DNA of 64,000 nt from Angiostrongylus vasorum (lineage: Eukaryota > Nematoda > Chromadorea > Rhabditida > Metastrongylidae), in NCBI GenBank assembly GCA_018806985.1, contig JADANN010000174.1, positions 3,252,501 through 3,316,500 of the forward strand, given 5' to 3'. A model generated the notes under the pieces. The model saw only the letters and a list, made by a program, of their open reading frames with translations, was not told the origin of the DNA and searched no databases. Position numbers and translations under genes: made by a program. Position 1 is the stretch's first letter; every line of letters starts with the position of its first letter. Of this stretch, positions 58,101-61,100 are shown piece by piece.

Positions 58101-61100
58101 CAACCAGTGAGGACGGGCCATTCAAGTGTCAAGTGTCAATTGTGAGTCTCCATGATGGAGCATCACCACACAGGCAAGGCAGAAGTCTAGCAGTGAGTTT
58201 GAAGGCATCCTAGTATCCAGAGTATTTATTAATTTTCCTTTTTAATAAGGAGAATTTTCAATAACAATTCTTTGACGTAGTAGGACAATTATAGAGCAAT
58301 TTCGCAATAGAAATACGACACTACATGAGCATAGCATCTAATCAGGACTGCCTTTGAACACATAAGTACTTCAACACCAGGAAGAACAGTTTCTTGATGG
58401 CTTCCTATTACCGAAGACACCGTTGGGTAGTTAAACGAAATCGTCGAGAAAAGAGAGAAGCATCGGAAGTTTGGAGAAGGCAGTAGTGCAATTTGTAAGA
58501 AACCTCCGAGAGTTCGCATGGAGCTAAACAGCGAGGTAAAAAAGAATGTTCGCAGGACAGGAATAAACACACTCAACTCGTAGTGGGATGATTGGACGCC
58601 TTTACCAGCAAAATTCAATTGGGCACAGTGAAAGGGATTGCTTCCGAAGCGCATCTTGGTGGGGAGCTCGTACTCCCAGAGTAGAAAATTGAGGAATGTT
58701 TGCAACCAATAATTACGTAGCCGGAGATGTTCGAAAAAAGAACAGGCTCCTGGAGAAGATAGTGAGAAAAAAAGAAAAGTAAGAAGTAATTTTAAAAACG
58801 ATAGCAGTTGTTAAGTACTTGGATAGAGCTGCTTGAAGAATAGTATACTCTTGGAGAAGAATAGTAAAGATAGAAGAGAAAGAATTCCAGAAATGATCGT
58901 AAAACTATATAGCCGCAGTGTATAGTGCTGAATACTCCTAAAGAAAAGGAAAGGAAGAACAAATACAACTACGCAACGGGGGAAGTTCTAAACATTATTG
59001 ACACAAGACGCTTTAGAAGTAAAATTAGATGAGAATCCACATCATGCCATTGGTTGCTCGAAAATGAAAAACGGTACAAGTACGAACACAAAGATTATTG
59101 AATAAACTCAGATGAAGTGAAGCGAATTTGGTGGAGTGTCTCGGGAATGGAATTCACAACAGAAGCAACTGGGCTCGAATGCTTAGCCTAAGGAATTTCA
59201 GCTTCGCTTGTCAAAGCACTCGGAATTCCGTGCGAAGATTCAAAAACAACAGGAGTGAAGTTCGAATACAACTACAGGGATGCTGAAATATGAGCATGGC
59301 TTTGCTCATATCTTCGAATAATCAGGACAAGTATTACAGCAAAAGATATTTACTATTAAGCACAAAAGCAAAGCAAATTAGTCGGCTCGCTTTCTTTATA
59401 GTCCGATATCTTTAACTTTCAGCTTACGGCATGTATACAAGATTCTATGAGTTCACTTTCAAGAACTGTTTGGGTATTAGGTACATATTCCACTCCCTTC
59501 TCTATCCCGGAATCGTTTCCCAGGCATCCAACCGGCTTCACGTCTTCGAGTTTCAATTCCTATTCCAAAAGTGATATTTGATGTGTGCGAGATTGCTCAA
59601 CGTCAGTGATAAACAAGTCAATCCATGCTCTGACTGTCTGGGTGGTCTCTCTTGGAGATGTTTGCGTGTTCTGCGGACCACTCATCCTTCCCTCGTCAAT
59701 CTGTTTCCTTTTCATAATCATATAAATTGCTCGAAATGGCACTTGAGCAAACGTAGTGGTATCACGCAGAATTATTGACGTTATCTAGGTATCAAGATGA
59801 GCATCGATGGTGTAGCTGAGTGATAAAAGACCCTCTCCATAACCTTAAATATGTAGAATGTCGAGATTTAGTGTAATCGCTGAGAAGCAATCAATACGAA
59901 CATCGTTGGTAGTCATTCATCTGGATCATTTATAAAAACGTTCTGACCTTCCCAAAAATTTTGTATATGTGCTCATTGAAGTGTCCTTGGAGTAGGTTGC
60001 TTGCTTGTTCAGTGCACGATTTTTAACCTTATGTTTCTTGAATATGCTTTAGCAATAATCTTTTAAATGCTATACTATTATACATCAACGTAAAGCCTAT
60101 TTTATGCAATTTGGCCTTGCGTAATAGAACTACAATAAATGTATTCTTGACAAATTTTGCAGGTTCGAAATTGAGTGTCAAAGCGGCAAATTCGACGAAG
60201 GCCCGGAGCACTAGCGAGATGTGGGAACAAGAAAATGTTAACGAATTGGCACTGCAACGGTGGTTCCAATAATTCCATCGCGTTGAATTTGGCGCTGAAA
60301 ATGAGGAAGGTCGTGGACGTCCTTCTGCTATTGACAACGACGAATTGAAGGCTTTGATGGTAGCAACTACGTGCAAAAAACGTTCGAACAGATGCAGAAG
60401 AACACGGTATAGGCATTTCAACAATCTCTGATAAATCTAACGAAGATTTGAGCTCGATTCCGGTACGAATTGGGATCACGTCTCATTAGTGACGAGCGGA
60501 CATATTTCGTGCAAATTTGCAACCGACGCAACTTCGTTTCACCCACCACAGTTGCCTGACCTCTCTCCTACCAACAACCAATTTTTTCAAGCACGTCGAC
60601 AACTTCGTGTGCAAGAACTGCTTTAGAAACCAATCCGCAGCACAGACTGCCTTTAGCGACTTAGCGACTTCACCACAAGCAGTTGTTGGCCTTTGTGAAT
60701 AAAGTACGGTTTGTTGCTTTGTTAATAGAATTTCTTCATACAGACCCGCTTCTACAGTTAGTCGACGGTCCGATCCAGTGCAACGTAGAAATTCTTTAAA
60801 TGGATGGAATTCGTTGATTTAGTAGGAATTCGACTTTTTTTAGATGGTAATTTAAGTAAACTTAAAAATTAAAAAAAAATTAAAAAAGAGGAATGTGATT
60901 TGATGTGAACTTCCACCATAAAAAAGGACTATCGATTTTCACCAGCAGTAGTTGCTAACCCGTCAAAGATTTAATGAAGCGAGTAGTCCGTGAAGATATC
61001 CCGAGAAGCTATATACTCAACAGGTTCTATCGTTCAAGCAACATCGATCCCATCCAACAAACGATTCACTTTACCTCTTCATATCCTTTTAAGTTGTTTA

